DNA of 64,000 nt from Emydura subglobosa (GCA_007922225.1 ML679962.1:29247563-29311562); one strand, 5' to 3'; shown: positions 1-13,139, counted from the first letter of the stretch. Numbers and translations are program-made. Notes: generated by a model from the sequence alone, not told the origin.

Positions 1-239
1 AGAAATTGACAGCTTACCCCAGCTGAAAATCTGGCCATGTATGTATAGCTAGAAAGCATACGTGGAGCTGTGGTGTGGTATCAAGGTTTTACTAGCATGC
101 ATGTGGGATGGATGCATTGCTCACAAGCTGTGCAGCAAAAACTTAAACAAGCAACAGAAAAAGTGAACAGCAAATCAGATGTTAAAAAATTCTTTTAGTT
201 GTGATGATGCAGGCTAGGATTTTCAGTAGGAGTTGAGTG

Positions 240-825
240 CCCTAATTCCCTTAAGGTATCTCCTCACTACAGTGTAAGCCCAGAGTTCAAACTCCGGCTC
301 AAGCTTAACCTCCCTTCTGTCTACACACAAATCACACTTACCCAGGGCTTGGACCCAGGGTTCTAGGACTCCACAGGGATGAGGGTTCTGAGCCTGAGTC
401 AAGCCAGGACCCAGGGACAAGCCTTATCGCTGTGCAGTGTAGACACAGCCCCACTGGACACGTGCAGGGAGTCCACCAAAAGTATCCCACAATCCCACAG
501 GCTGACTTTCTGTGTCCTCTAGACAGTCAAGTTTAGTGGACAGTCGAGTTTTCCCACGCTCCACCATGAACAAAGGGCTAGAGCAGCCATATTTTGGGAA
601 GACCCTAGGCAGTCTGGGATATGGGTGGTTGGACTCGGGCCTGCATAATGCAATGTAGATGTTGGAGCCCCACATTGGGACCGAGGGTTCAACAATTCCT
701 AATCTAGGGTTACAAATGAGTGTAGAGGTTCAAGCCCTAGGTTAACAACCCCCCTAGGGTCTGTTACCTCGAGTTTTACTAACCCTGGGCTTATCTTGCA
801 GTGTATGCAGACCATTAGGCTCCTT
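240..825. mobile_element. MITE-like repeat region
   Basis: Contains 'CTGTCTACACACAAATCACA', 'CTGTGCAGTGTAGACACAGC' and 'TTGCAGTGTATGCAGACC', boundary motifs of 'GTGTAGAC' MITEs common in turtles, plus repeated 'GACCCAGGG' and 'CCTAGGG' words. Probably two adjacent or nested copies. Confidence 0.5.
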
Positions 826-3299
826 TGAAATTCCAATCCTAGGTGTTGCTATGTGTTATATAAATGAGATCACTTCTAAAAAACCAGGACATGATTTAAC
901 CTGAGATTGTTTCTTGTGCATTCTGCATTGTAATTCAGGTAAACAGAATTTACAATACACAAAGAACCAGGGACCTGATCACCCTCTTAGAAAAGTCAGT
1001 AGCAAAATTACTTGAGAGGGAACATGCATACGCACGTACGCACACACAATATTGGTGTGTGTATGAGAGTATAAATGTTTTAGTAGCATGAGGGAAGGCA
1101 ACATTAATCACAGATATATTTATTAACTTCATGGTTCTCATTGATCTGCGTCACTCAGAGCTTTGTGGTGATGATGGCCATAAAACTCAGATTCTTCTGC
1201 TCCAAAAGCCCAGGCCCCAATCACTGAGCTAAAGGAAAATCTTCACTTTCTGTCCATTGTATAGGGCCTATGACACACAGTTAAACAGTTCTGATTTAAT
1301 TCAGAAAAGCATTGTGATGCATGTACACATTAATTAGTCCATTATGTTTCTCAAGCTCGATAAAGATCGCTAAAGTCAGGAAAGAGAATTCATTGGACTG
1401 GAGACATGCTTTTCCACCTCACCCCACTTTAAGTCTCTGTGCGGGCCTCAGCCTGTAACATGAGAAGAGAAGCTTCCAAAGCCTGAGTTTTTCCTAAACT
1501 GTTTGTTTTTCAGTATGAATGTGCTGCGGGTGCCACAGAACTTCGGTTTCATAAATCAGCATTGGACTCCACAGGTGCTGAGCAGCATTGGCCTTATGCC
1601 AGGGCCTTTGAGGTCTGAGCCCTGGTAGTTCGAGAGTGCGCCCTGGTCAGGCTAAATGAAAGTGGCCCCCTATTCCTTCCCACCCAGTTCTTTCTGGCAG
1701 TGAAATCCCAGCACTGCTGCTGACTCATGGAAGCCTGCAGACCTTCCGCCAGCAGGCTCCCACAGAGTCAGAAAATCTTTAAGGCAAATAAAGCCTTCTG
1801 TGTTTGTGAAATCACCATTTTTTTGGCATGGAAAAATAGCTGTATCCTTCTAGAATTGCTTTCCTGAGGTTGGAAACCCTACAATGTGTTTCAACAGATG
1901 TTCAGAGGTGTGACAAATGTTTAAATGGGATGATGAATGGGAAGGCTGTTTAAACCATTATTTATGTAAACAGTGAGATTTAAGCCTAAAGAAATCAGGT
2001 TTTATGTCGCAATAAATAAAATGTGAGGAAGGGGAATAACTGAATAGCCTTCCTTTTCACACCTTTCCTCCTGCTGACTCTCGCTCTGCTGTGTGGCTGT
2101 CTAAACCTAGATCTGCGTACAGACGTGGAACCTGTCTTTTCTCTCAACCCTAAGGATGACGCCCATTCAGGAACCATGCCTAAGTACTTGCTCTGTTTTA
2201 AGCACATGCTTAAATCCCCTTGGAGTAATGACACTTAAGCACATGCTTAAAATTAAACACCTGTGTGGTTTTTCTGAATTGGGGACAGCCAGGGTTTCAG
2301 AGAAGCCTTAGTCTAAGCCTAAGGAAGACTTGCTTTGATTTCCTTCAGGGCCCTTGGATGTAAAGCACTCAAGGCCCGTGCCAACTCCATTAAAGTCAGT
2401 ACGAGCCTTTCCACTGACTTCAGTGGATTTGGGGGTCTGGCCTTCCCCGAGCATAGATTCACCTGTACAGGCCTATACGTGTGCCACCTAGACCACAAGT
2501 GCACACCACCAGACTGGCCCTCACTGAGTTGAGCCTTCTTAACTGTACATCATAAAATGTGCCGAGACTTACTATTTCCCTCAATTATCCACGGAGGGCG
2601 ACAGCCAAATAAGCCTTGAGAAGAACACGACCCATTTTTTTCGCCCCATTCATCATTCCACACGTTGGCTGATTGCACTGGTAGGAGTTCTGCCAATGGA
2701 ACATTACCTGTGTACAAAAAATGAGAGCACAAAATGGGAGTAAAAAGAAAACGACCCTCGAACGAATTCTGCACGCCTTGCACATTTGTGCTAGCACAGC
2801 TGCCGTGTCGCTGATGTTCCAGGGGGCTGCCCCCCAAAGAGCACCAGGACTCAGGGGCATCTCTCTGCATTTCACTGCACAGCTAGGAAGCCACGGAGGA
2901 GGACAAAAGGGCACTTTCTAAATGCCCCATAACAACCACTTGGGCAACAGTGGGTTGAACTAAAATTGTTTCTGTAGCCATCATTGCTAGCTACCTCATT
3001 TGCATTGATTGATCAAGCATAATGCAATCAATCATGTACAATAATACATAATACAAAGGTACAATTTTTTTAAATGGTACCAATAATGGCAGTTTGGGCC
3101 CCATTTTCTAAGTAAAGCTCATTCCTTTGTTGTATGTCTAGGGTGGGATTTTCAAAAGTGTGCAATGTTTGGCCTAACTCTACCTCCATTGAAGTTAATG
3201 GTACAAACCCCATTGACCTCAATGGGAGCAAAGATAAGCCAACACCAACACTTCTAAAGTCTAGAAAGGAGTATTTTCTTTGTCCTGAACCCTAGTTGT

Positions 3300-3362
3300 T
3301 TCATAGAATCATAGAAATGTAGGGCTGGAAGGCGCCTCGAGAGTCCAATCCCCTGCACTGAG
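3300..3362 (-). mobile_element. CR1 LINE, 3' end only
   Basis: TCATAGAATCATAGAA followed by TGTAGGGCTGGAAGG is the reverse complement of the CR1 3' terminus with its 8-bp tail repeat. Severely 5'-truncated, as usual for CR1. Confidence 0.9.
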
Positions 3363-3856
3363 ACACTAGCACCAGAACTGGAGAGGCCAGGAGGCCATGG
3401 CTCCCCCACTTCTTAACAAAAGAAAGATATGAGCTGTGGGGAAAACATGATGGTGCTGCTAAAGGCCAAGGTGCACTATGGGATCGGATCGGATGCATTC
3501 CTAGATATCCACTGCAATCCTGGACAATCGCATGAGCAAAACTGCATTGTTTACGGTTTTTGCTTAACAGCTGTTTTGTTGCTGCTACAGCCCCTTGATG
3601 GTGTTTGTTGGATTTTCTGAAAATATATTTTTGATTCTATTTTTTATAAAACATTAGAAAAAAAATCATTTTATATGGTGACTCTGACATGGGGCCACAT
3701 TTACCTTTTGTCAAAGTTGTTGGTGGTTGTTGTTTATTTTGCTGACTCTCTTTTCCAAGGAGATTTACGGTTTAGGGTTAGAATTGTTAAAGTATGCATT
3801 ACATATAAACAGGGACGATTCCATTATAATATTACAGGGTTGCAAGTTACCGTTCA

Positions 3857-3889
3857 ACAACAACAATAATAGCAATAATAATAATAATG
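3857..3889. repeat. Imperfect (AAC/AAT)n microsatellite
   Basis: CAACAACAACAATAATAGC followed by AATAATAATAATAATGG. Confidence 0.9.
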
Positions 3890-4019
3890 GAGTAAAGTGG
3901 TCTTATTTTTGTTTGTTTGTTTGTATTATAATTACACCTTAACTATTATAATGTGGCTACATATTATTTATATTACAGTTGTACTCTGTGGGATATTTAA
4001 GTAGTATTTTAATTCCCCC

Positions 4020-4518
4020 GCCACCTTGGACCCCTCACTTCTACAAAGCTTTCCTCGCCCTTGCGCTGAGGCAGGGCTAAGTATACCTTGACCATCCCTG
4101 ACGGGTGTCTGTCTAACCTGTCCTTAAAAACCGCAGTGACGGGGATTTGATAACCTCCCATGGAAGCCTATTCCAGTGCTTATCTGTGCTTATAAAGTTT
4201 TTCCTAATATCTAACCTAAATCTCCACTGCTGCAGATTAAGCCAGTTACTTCTTGTCCTACCTTCATAGAGAACAGTTGATCACTGTCCTCTTAACATAT
4301 CTGAAGACCGTTATCAGGTCCCTCTTCGGTCTTCTTTTCTCGAGACTAAACACACCCAGGTTTTTTCTTAACCTTTCCTCCTAGGCCAGATTTTCTGAGC
4401 CTCTTATCATTTTTTATTGCTTTCGTCTGGACTCTCTCTTCAATCTGTCCATATCTTTCTTAAAGTCTGGCCCCTGGTGCCCATCGCCTGCAGTTCTGCA
4501 CAAGTGTTATCTGAAACA
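4020..4518 (-). mobile_element. CR1 LINE fragment
   Basis: 'GTCTAACCTGTCCTTAAAAA', 'CCTATTCCAGTGCTTA' and 'TTTTTCCTAATATCTAACCT' appear in the order seen in minus-oriented CR1 3' sequences. The 3' tail is missing at the left end. Boundaries approximate. Confidence 0.85.
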
Positions 4519-4560
4519 ATCATAGAAATGTAGGGCTGGAAGGGACCTCGAGAAGTCACA
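4519..4560 (-). mobile_element. CR1 LINE, short 3' tail
   Basis: ATCATAGAAATGTAGGGCTG followed by GAAGGGACCTCGAGAAGTCA is a second CR1 3' terminus directly abutting the 5' side of the previous copy, so it is a separate insertion. Confidence 0.85.
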
Positions 4561-4952
4561 TTCATGTTTTGCATTCATATTTTGCCTGGGGAGAGTAATC
4601 TGGTGTTCGTACTAATACTGCAAAAATGTGGATATTCAAATCTGTGTCTACTAAAAGGCTTCAGGTCATTCTTTTGTTTTGGTTTTTCTTTTCCCACTGG
4701 CCTGCAGTCAAACACAGATGAACATTAAGCAAAGCATACAATTTGCATTTCCACTGGTACAATGGGAGGAAACAGGAACTGTAAGGATTAAAAAAAAAAA
4801 AAGCTGGACACAAAAGCTACTTCTGGTGGCTGAGTGCCTCTTGGGTTTTACAGCTAGTGTGGCTCATGGTATAATCAATTGCAATATGGGTATAAAGTTG
4901 TCTGTTTCCTCCCACCACTGTTTGATCTAGTCATTTGCTCTGGAAAGGTGAT

Positions 4953-4971
4953 ACACACACACACACACACC
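4953..4971. repeat. (CA)n microsatellite
   Basis: About nine CA units. Confidence 0.9.
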
Positions 4972-5521
4972 CAGGATTTCTATTGCATTCTAACTAAATG
5001 GAAAAAGATACATACTCTCCTCTTGATTAACGTGTTGCTACTGCTCTTTTTCAACCCAAGCAACTAGTCACATTTTGGAACTCTGGGGACATTCCAGTTA
5101 GAAACAGAAATTGATGCAATCATGGATTTACAAAATCCTGTATCTCTGAATGCAGAAGAACCAAGAACAAAAGTAGCAATTTCTTAGCTTGCAGCCCCAA
5201 GCCACTTTAGGCAACAGACCCCGAAGCTCACCCTCTAGCTTTTACGAGGGTCCCACTGCGCACACAAGCTACTGCTCAACTTCTTTGCTTTTTGCCTGTC
5301 TGCCTCTTCGTTCTTCTCCATTTCTGCGTGTTCTGTCACACACACACACCCCTGCACTTGCACACACACCTAGTCACCATGCCCGGTGGAACCCCGTGAC
5401 CCCAGGGTGCTAGCTTATGGGCGATCTCTAACACTGCAATGCAACACCCGCAGATGGCCCTTGTCAGCTGACTTGGGCACATGGGGTTTGGGCTATGGGG
5501 CTGTAAAATTGTGCTAGAGAT

Positions 5522-6396
5522 CAGTGTTTCTCAACCTTTTAAGCAGTAACTTCTGAAAATTGTAATAAGTACGCCACCACTCAATTTTCCACGGGATTGT
5601 ATATTTACAGACTAATGTGAGTCTCATGTTAGAAGAAGGGCTGAGTATAAAATGCCATGATATGTCAGATCTAGGGTAGGCAGGGTTACCACGGTTAACA
5701 AAACTCAAGTATGCACAACTCAAGTATGTACCTGGGCTAGAGGTGATGTTGGCCAAAGCTAGGAGGCTATGAGCGACATGCCAGTGCTGGGGAATATAAA
5801 GCGCCGTGCCAATTTTTTTGCCATAGATTTGAGAGGAGGAAGCGGCGAGAGGGAGACAGAAAAAGAGGGTAACTGGTAAAATCTGGGGCTGTCAGTGAAA
5901 TTGACAAGTTTTCTGGGCACTGGGCTTTGAGCCAGGGAGGGGGGCTGCCACCTGGGCAAGTTGCAGGCGGCTGCCACCCAATCCGAGCTGGGGCAGAGGA
6001 GGCTTCCGCACTGACTGGGGCCCAGGGATGTGGGCAGGCGGCTGCTGCCCATCTTCAAGCCGGGGCGCTGGAGGCTGTCCCTCAGCTCGGAGCCAGGGTG
6101 CCAGTGGCTGCCGCCCAGCTCGCGAGACGCAGGAGGCTGCCACCGGGCTCCCACTTGGCAGCTGGGACCCGGCGGGAAGCAGGGGGCTGTCGCCCACCTT
6201 CCCCAGGAGCTGGGGGCTGTCATCCGCCTCCCAGCTCAGAGCTTGGACCCGGCAGGAAGCGGGGGGCTGCTGCCCGCCTCCCCCAAAAGTCAGCAGCTGC
6301 CGCCCACCTCCCCTTCACTCTGTTTTTCCCTTGGTACCCTCCGCCTGTGTCTTGAGAACCGCTGGGGGTACGCGTACCACAGGTTGAGAAACTATG
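5522..6396. mobile_element. hAT-type non-autonomous DNA transposon, 875 bp
   Basis: The left end reads CAGTGTTTCTCAACC and the right end GGTTGAGAAACTATG, an inverted pair with two mismatches. The flanks CTAGAGAT (5514-5521) and CTATAGAT (6397-6404) are an 8-bp target duplication with one mismatch, as expected for hAT. There is no intact transposase. The middle (about 5930-6320) is an expanded GC-rich minisatellite, so open frames across it are spurious. Similar ends are known from Charlie/OposCharlie-type elements; exact family not determined. Confidence 0.85.
5930..6320. repeat. GC-rich minisatellite inside the hAT element
   Basis: Imperfect units built around 'GGGGGCTG(T/C)(C/T)GCCC' and 'GGACCCGGC(G/A)GGAAGC'. 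Two clear copies of the latter motif begin 80 bp apart near 6165 and 6245. The motif is absent outside the element, so expansion probably happened inside it. Confidence 0.75.
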
Positions 6397-6991
6397 CTAT
6401 AGATGTTCACACTTGGAGCCTGACCAATGGGACCCTGCGAGGGGGGAGGGCCTCAGAACCCAGGCGGCAGCCCAAGACTAAACATTGACACTGCAGTTTT
6501 ACAGCCTTGTAACTGAGTTCTGTGGTCTCCAAATCTGCTGACACAGGGCAGCTTAGATGTATGCTACACAGGCCTTGTTTTAGGTGTGGCCCCTTAACCG
6601 TCTCTTACAGCTCTCTGAAACGAAGGATGTGTTCACACATCAATTTGTACAAGGTTTTAACTCGGCCATAACAAGGTTTCACCCAGCTCAGAATGCTACT
6701 TTATCACAGGGAAAGTCATATAACTTAACCACCTATGCATGAATGTTATGAGTGTGGCTGATGGGACATAACAGTATTTTTTGCTTAAACATATGGCACA
6801 CTTAGTAGGTGTGAGAGAAATTCACGACTTTTGTGTTTTGCCTATTTCGTACCTCTCTCAGCTTTTGATAAAATGGATATTTTCACTTCAGATGCATGCA
6901 GACTTTCTACATATATTTTGAATCAAAAGCCACCAAGGCAGGGGAACCAGGAGCCAATTTCTGTTTAGAAATAAGCCAATATTTGCTAAAT

Positions 6992-7013
6992 AAAAAAAAA
7001 AAAAAAAAAAAAA
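6992..7013. repeat. Poly-A run of 22
   Basis: Uninterrupted A run. No recognised retroelement is attached to its left. Confidence 0.95.
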
Positions 7014-7803
7014 GGGAGCTCATTTTTCACTAGAGATCGACATAATTTATTCTATATAAATTTGCTAACCTTAGCAAAATTATCCATTTTCAAGTTTGGA
7101 ATGAAATCTGAGAAATTTTGATTTTTGAGTGGTTTTACAATTTTGTTATGATTATTTCACCTCTCTCTGCTATAATTCATCACATTACTAGAACAGCTGT
7201 GTTTTCATACAGTATGTTGGATGTCAGTAATTAATCTCTGACTCTTCATGTATCAGCATGCGAGATTGTTAGACTTTGCCATTGTTTTACATCTTGCTGT
7301 TCTGTAGCGTAATATGCAGTTGTTCAACTTTATAGTCTTGCCTGTATTTCCCCTTCAAAGGCTAATAAATCTGAGCTGACCATATGTTGTGTGGCATATA
7401 TATATTCACACGGTCGTGTGTGAGTTACCATATAAGAATAACAGCATGAACCATGAAGAACATTTTTGATTATTTACAAAGCATTAATAAGCATGTTTTT
7501 CACTGGGGTTGGTGGGCATTGATAATCTTATTCTGTAGAGTCAAATAAATGTGGTTTTACTGACATGGTTGCAGCTAACTCCTCTATCTGGGAAAAGACT
7601 CCTATCACCAGATCCAGAGTTGGTAATAAATGGTGTAGCTCCATTTAAGTCAGCAGAGCAATGCCAGTTCACCCCAGCTAAGCCTCATAGCTCAGAGTCT
7701 CTAACGTTAGGTCGGTCGAGAGATGGGGAGATTGTTTAGTTTGTTGAAGTAATAAGGAAGTTTTCTCACATCATCCTCATTCCTTCATGCTCTCACTGTA
7801 GGA

Positions 7804-8042
7804 CAGGGGTGGCCAACCCGCGGCTCGCGAGCCGCATGCGGCTCTTTGCTCATACAAATGCGGCTCGCGGCTCTTTGCATGCAGCTGGTTGCTCTGCGCA
7901 TTGTATGGGGTGCCAAAGTGAAATTGACAGGCTGCTGCCGAAATTGACGGATCAGCGTGAGTTTTCGGTGGAAGATAAGGTAAATGTGGCTCTTTGCGGT
8001 ATCTATAGTTATTTTTTGGCTCTGACTGGTTGGCCACCCCTG
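7804..8042. mobile_element. hAT-type MITE, 239 bp, intact ends
   Basis: Perfect 15-bp terminal inverted repeats, CAGGGGTGGCCAACC at 7804-7818 and its complement at 8028-8042, flanked by perfect 8-bp duplications CTGTAGGA at 7796-7803 and 8043-8050. The interior has 'GCGGCTC' and 'GTGGCTCTTTG' motifs and no coding capacity. The perfect duplication suggests a fairly recent insertion relative to the other repeats here. Confidence 0.95.
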
Positions 8043-8984
8043 CTGTAGGATATAGCCACAGTGAGTATTCACGGCGGAGGCAGCTGTCTAGTTACCATTG
8101 AAAGGTGATGTTTTTGGAGGGTGGGGAAGGGGAAAGATTTTATCCAGCTATTAGCTGCCTTGGTGGGTAGCATCCACAGGCGGGCCCTTCACAAAGCATC
8201 TTGCCCTCTCGGAGTGAAAGCAGTCACTAGAGGGAAAGAGCTTTGCAGATGAAAAACAGAACTGAGGGGCATCCCAGAACTGAAGTGGAATAAAGCCTGT
8301 GCTCACAGGCCCGAGGGACTCTCGCCACCTCAAAGGATGGCAAATCTCCACAGGGGAACATGCCATTTCTGACCTACATAATCAAAATATGACAGACAAA
8401 CAGGCAAGGCTGTGAGAGAGCTGCCACAGAGGGTTTATAACGTCAGCCAGAGTGGGCGTTCCTCAGCAGTACCTCAGATTGCATAGTTAAAATGAAAGGA
8501 CTGGGCCGAAATCAGAATTATAAATCCATCAAGGAGTGTCATGAATGCCTGATGGCGGGGGGAGCCTGGTAATTAATTGCCAAAGAATGATGGATTTTTC
8601 TAACCCAGCTGTCACAATTGCTGTTGTAAATCATTTGCGATGGTTTATAATGGTATAATCCTCAAGAAGTCGTTCATAACTGCAATTCAGTGCTAGTTTT
8701 TTTAGTGCATTAACCACCCTGAGCTCTGCTTCAGACCATTAACTAACAAAAGCTATCTATAAACTCCTCAATGGGACGGGAATGATTTCTCGGTAATTAT
8801 TCCTGTCCCATGTAAACAAGGATTCACATTTTTTGCAGCAGCAAGGCTCAAGACACGCTGCAGCCTCCCCTTTCTAGTCCTCTGGTACCAGCCAAAAGCA
8901 GAGAGGGCTGAACTGTCTGCCTGGGAAAGCACATCACATTAACACAAGCAGCCCCCAAATAGGTACACCATGCGCTGTTGCTGT

Positions 8985-9185
8985 TCACTGGTATTACAGT
9001 AGCGCCTAGAGAGCCCAGCAGAGACTGGAGCACCCAAACCGTCAGTCCCAAAGAATTTACTGTCTAAACAGAGAAAATATACAGAGGAAACGAGGAGTGA
9101 AGTGACTTGCCCGAGATCACCCGCAGAGCCTGGAGTAGGCCCTGCGTCTCCTGACTCCCTGGTCTGTGCCCTATCCACTAGAGAA
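8985..9185 (+). repeat. Ancient repeat with SINE-like tail
   Basis: 'GTATTACAGTAGCGCCTAGA' is a typical start of the family at 23280. It is followed by 'GAAGTGACTTGCCCGAGATC' and 'GTGCCCTATCCACTAGAG', a minus-oriented tRNA-SINE-like end. Confidence 0.6.
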
Positions 9186-12054
9186 CACTAGCACATGCTT
9201 TCCTGCTGGTAGCTGCAGGAAAGCATGTGAGAGAGAGTGTTTCTAGTGGATAGGGCAGTCTGTAGGACACACAAGGCTCTGTCAGCCACTTGCCTGGAGC
9301 CAGAGGGCCACACACAGATTTACTAGAGACGGGCTCAAGTTCAGATGTGGGTTTTGAAGAGGGACCTTGCTTGTTTAAGTTCACCAGCAATAACAGTCTG
9401 CAGCCGAGCAGCTTTGCCTTCACCTGGCCCCAGGGCCCAAGCATAATTTTTTCGGGCCCAGTGCAAACTTGTAACACGGGCCCCCTCGCACACACATACC
9501 ACAGTCCCTCATCCCATATTACAATCTCATGAGCCATGAAAATCTTTTCCCTCATGGTAATAGGGCTGGGCTGGGCGCCCCCAGGGCCTCCAGGCCCTGG
9601 TAAAGTGTACCCACCCTCACGCCCATGGAGGTCCTGCCTGGCACTTAGGAGGAGTGAGTGTGTGGCCGTCTGTTTCCTTTGTCGTGCTCTGGGCTCCCTT
9701 ATACTAGGATCAGGCACTGCCTGTGGCAATACCATGTCAGGTCAAAGTTGGTGTATGACCCAAAGGGTATGGATCAAAGTTGGTGAATGGGTAATTGTAG
9801 GGCAGACGTGCCCCGGTCTTTCACAAGCTCTTCTTCTTGCTTCAGTTTAACTGGAGCGGATGGTGGAGCAGAAGGACCCAGTGGAAGTAAATGAGCTCTT
9901 GGTGCCAAAAAGGACGTGGGGGTGGGAGCTACAAGGGGCAAAGTAAATCATCAGTGAGAGAGAAAGAGAAGATGGAGCCAGAATCAATCACTGGACACTT
10001 GCAACCTGGAGCCCTTGGCTCAGCTCTGTTCCAAACCAGCTGGAGATGCCAGCAGAGAAATCCCCATGTGCAGAGGGAATCTCCATTTGTGTAGGGCTGG
10101 AGGAGGCACCTTTTACACCAGCTGCCGCTCCATCCTTGGCACAGGGGGTAGAAAGAGGCTTTTTGGGATTTGGAGGGTGTGTGGCAAAGCTGAGCTCCGC
10201 TACATCTGCTGCACTGGCATAAGAGACCACGCACTACCAGCCGAAGTTAGAGCAGGGATCAGGTGGCTGTGAGCCACAGCTGACTTGGCATCCATCCCTG
10301 TCCATTGCCCGCAAGCACAGATCAAATGTAATTGAGAATCAGGACCTCCGCCTGTAACTGCTGCATGGCCCACAGAAGCAAACCCATTGGCTTGCTCCTG
10401 ATACGGAGCAGTATTTGCAGTAATTGTTCTAACCAAATGAATCTCATTGTGAATCTATGAAATTACTGCAAAGCCCTTTGTCCAGCTCAGAGCCTGATTG
10501 CTAAATGTCGGCGTTCTGTCCCCGACTAGAAGCATGTACATTGTGTCTGCCACTCACGAGAGGATGCAGATTAAGGGCACCTCTGTCTAAATTAATTGAG
10601 AAGATCAATACCTCCACAACTGAAATAAACATGGACTAATCTATTCCCATTCCCTGCCCTGCTGAGTGAATGCACAGCTGGAGACGACAGAAGTGCAGAG
10701 TGGCTTCCAAAAATGTAGCTGTGATCAGCAATAAGTAGATTTAAGGAAATGTGTAAACTAACCTCAGTTATTACAGTGACTTTAGTTAGACAGGAAAGTG
10801 CAACAAAGCCTTCTTTGGAAACATATTTATGACCAGGATAGTGCCATCTTGATCCAAGCTTGTTCAAGTCAATGGGAGGATTGCTTTAAGCCCCCGTGGC
10901 ACCAAAATGTTGGAGAGATCTTGAAGAGAAAAGTCATCCTGTCTGAGTACTGCTTGATGTCCAGGCTACTGCTGAGCTTGCTCTTATTTAACGCAGCGTT
11001 TGAGGTGAGAACCTGAGTGACTCTCAGACGGGAGCTGATGGATAATTTGACTGCCTCTCAACTGCCATACCAGACTGACAAACTCTGAGCGCACGGCCGA
11101 AGGCTGAAACTTAAACAAGCCTCTTATGAACGACATAGAGTCGCTCCCTCGGCCCAGCTCCGCTGAGCCCGATGCCTGAGAAAATAGATCCGCCTAATGC
11201 TGGACTCTGCCACCCCAAAGCCTGTAGCTCCCGTTGAATTCTCTGCAGAAAAATGGCTTCAGAAATGAACAGTTTTTTAGCGTCTGTAGTTTGAGGGAGG
11301 AGGGGGAAGGAAGCGCTTTAACCCTTTCCTGCTCTTGGGATGTGTTTTCAATGCAATTTCTTTTTTTTAAGGGCCTGATTCTGCTTGCCTTACTCACTGT
11401 GGAATACTCACATATGTGGCAGGCACAGAATTGCACTCTAAATGTCTGGGTTGTTAAGACGTCCCACAGCATAAACACAGTGGCTGATATTACTCAGCAG
11501 TGGAACGGTTAAAACAACCCAGGAGCGGCTCATAGGGGCTTTAAACCAGAACAACACCTCTTAGAAAACACACACTCCTTTGGCCAGGCTTGCTGAAACA
11601 GACCTTGTGGCTGCTAGAGAAGTAGCAGTGCGCAAGGGTTCCCATGAACTCTGCATAACCCTTGATAGTTATCGATAAAACAAAACAAAAAAAGAGGCCA
11701 AACCCCAAAGACTTTACTCGGTCCTTACACGGGCGGGTTGCTTGAGCGAGAACTTCAGGGTGGGGCTGAAAATGTTTAAAACCACGGGTGAAGCTTGCAA
11801 GGAAAATAAACTTGCCACAGCTGCAGAGACGGTTTAAAACAAGGGAGCACTGATTTGATTTGTGTTATCGCCTCTGTTCTGCCAGAAACAGCAACACATA
11901 GCCTTTTCCATACATCGAAACAACTTGCGCATGCAGGTTCTGGTAAGCCTCGCTGCTAAACTGCACAATCATTTATACTAACAGTCCCTGCGTGAAAATC
12001 GACACTCCAGAATTTAAGCAGGGTTAATTAGAATTGCCGAAAACATTTTTAAAG

Positions 12055-12140
12055 AGACGTCCCCGTGGTAGCAAGCTCACCATATAGTTTGGAGGTTCTG
12101 GGTTCAAGTCCCATGCTGGGATTCTGGCTTGAAGCCAGTG
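12055..12140 (+). repeat. tRNA-derived SINE head-like fragment
   Basis: 'CCCCGTGGTAGCAAGCTCAC' and a B-box-like 'GGTTCTGGGTTCAAGTCCCA' (GGTTCAAGTCC) lie about 40 bp apart. No cloverleaf was found, so this is a SINE or tRNA relic rather than a tRNA gene. Confidence 0.5.
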
Positions 12141-12940
12141 CTGATAGCCTGGGGACTGTTATTCATTGGATAAAGCGTTGAGAATTCCCTTGGGCCCCTC
12201 TCCAGTAAGTGTCCAAATGGATGTTAACAATCTCACTGGCTGTTTTGAATAAAATCTGGGAGAGCTCCTGTGTCCTCTCTGCCCTTCCCTTTGTCTCCAG
12301 TGGCTGAGGCTGTATGTGTGTGTGAGAGCTACTGTTGGGTGCATAATGACGGTCATGTTTTCTCTTCAGTTCTATGTGGTGGGAAAGGCCTGTTTGTGCA
12401 TATTTGGATGAGGGTGGCTTAGATTCATGTGGAAAGTGTCTCTTTGTCATACGTATAATGCATCATATATCAGGCTTATTACAGAGGTTAGTGTGTGCAT
12501 AGACTATGCTATGGAGGAGCCACTTACCTGTCAGGTTAAGGAGTTTAATCTGTCAACCTATTACTTATCTGTTTTGGGAAACGTGCCACTAAAATCACAC
12601 CCACAAAATCACATTTCACTACCAAGAGCGTCACAGTTAGTGTCTCATGACTATATTTAAAAAAACACTTTACTAACATGTTGCCAACCTTTCTAAAGTA
12701 GTCTCTCTATTTGGCCTCTCCCGCTTTTTAAATGATTGCATTCAACGCAAGTAATTAATAAATGGGGTTTATGTTAGCCTTTTCTTCAGAACTTTGGAAG
12801 GGCTGAGATTATCTGCTCCAATCCAACCAAAAACATGATAAAGCCAACAGCGAGGATGAGAACAAGAGTGCATCTGTGGGAATGGCTTAAAACTTTTCAT
12901 TTACTCTCTGCCTTCTCCTGTCCTTTTCTTGATACGGGGA

Positions 12941-13103
12941 GGGATTCTCATATACACTGAGGACTCTCTTTATTACCCCTATGTCAGTTTAAAGTGACCT
13001 AAAGACACATGTAAGGGCCAGAAAGTGTAATGGAAAGCCTTTTTTAAGGCCCCTTTACACTGCCAGAGAGTAAAGGTGCCTTAGTATAAATGAGAATCTG
13101 ACC
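12941..13103. mobile_element. Palindromic MITE, decayed
   Basis: 'GGGATTCTCATATACACT' on the left and 'AGTATAAATGAGAATCTGACC' on the right (21 bases, split as AGTATAAATG/AGAATCTGACC) form imperfect inverted ends of the same type as the element at 54489. Abuts the CR1 fragment that follows. Confidence 0.65.
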
Positions 13104-13139
13104 ATTTGTCCTATTGTCTTCATGCAACATAAAGTCAGC

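Noticed and set aside
5759..6488. Overlapping open frames of 100-150 codons on both strands
   Set aside because: All lie in the GC-rich minisatellite of the hAT element; GC-rich repeats lack stop codons in many frames.
9178..9735. 185-codon minus-strand open frame, the longest in the window
   Set aside because: Runs through repeat sequence including a SINE-like end, low-complexity Gly/Pro content, no recognisable domain and no splice context.
12055..12140. Possible tRNA gene (B-box-like GGTTCAAGTCC)
   Set aside because: No cloverleaf could be drawn and the A-box region is poor; a SINE or tRNA relic is more likely.
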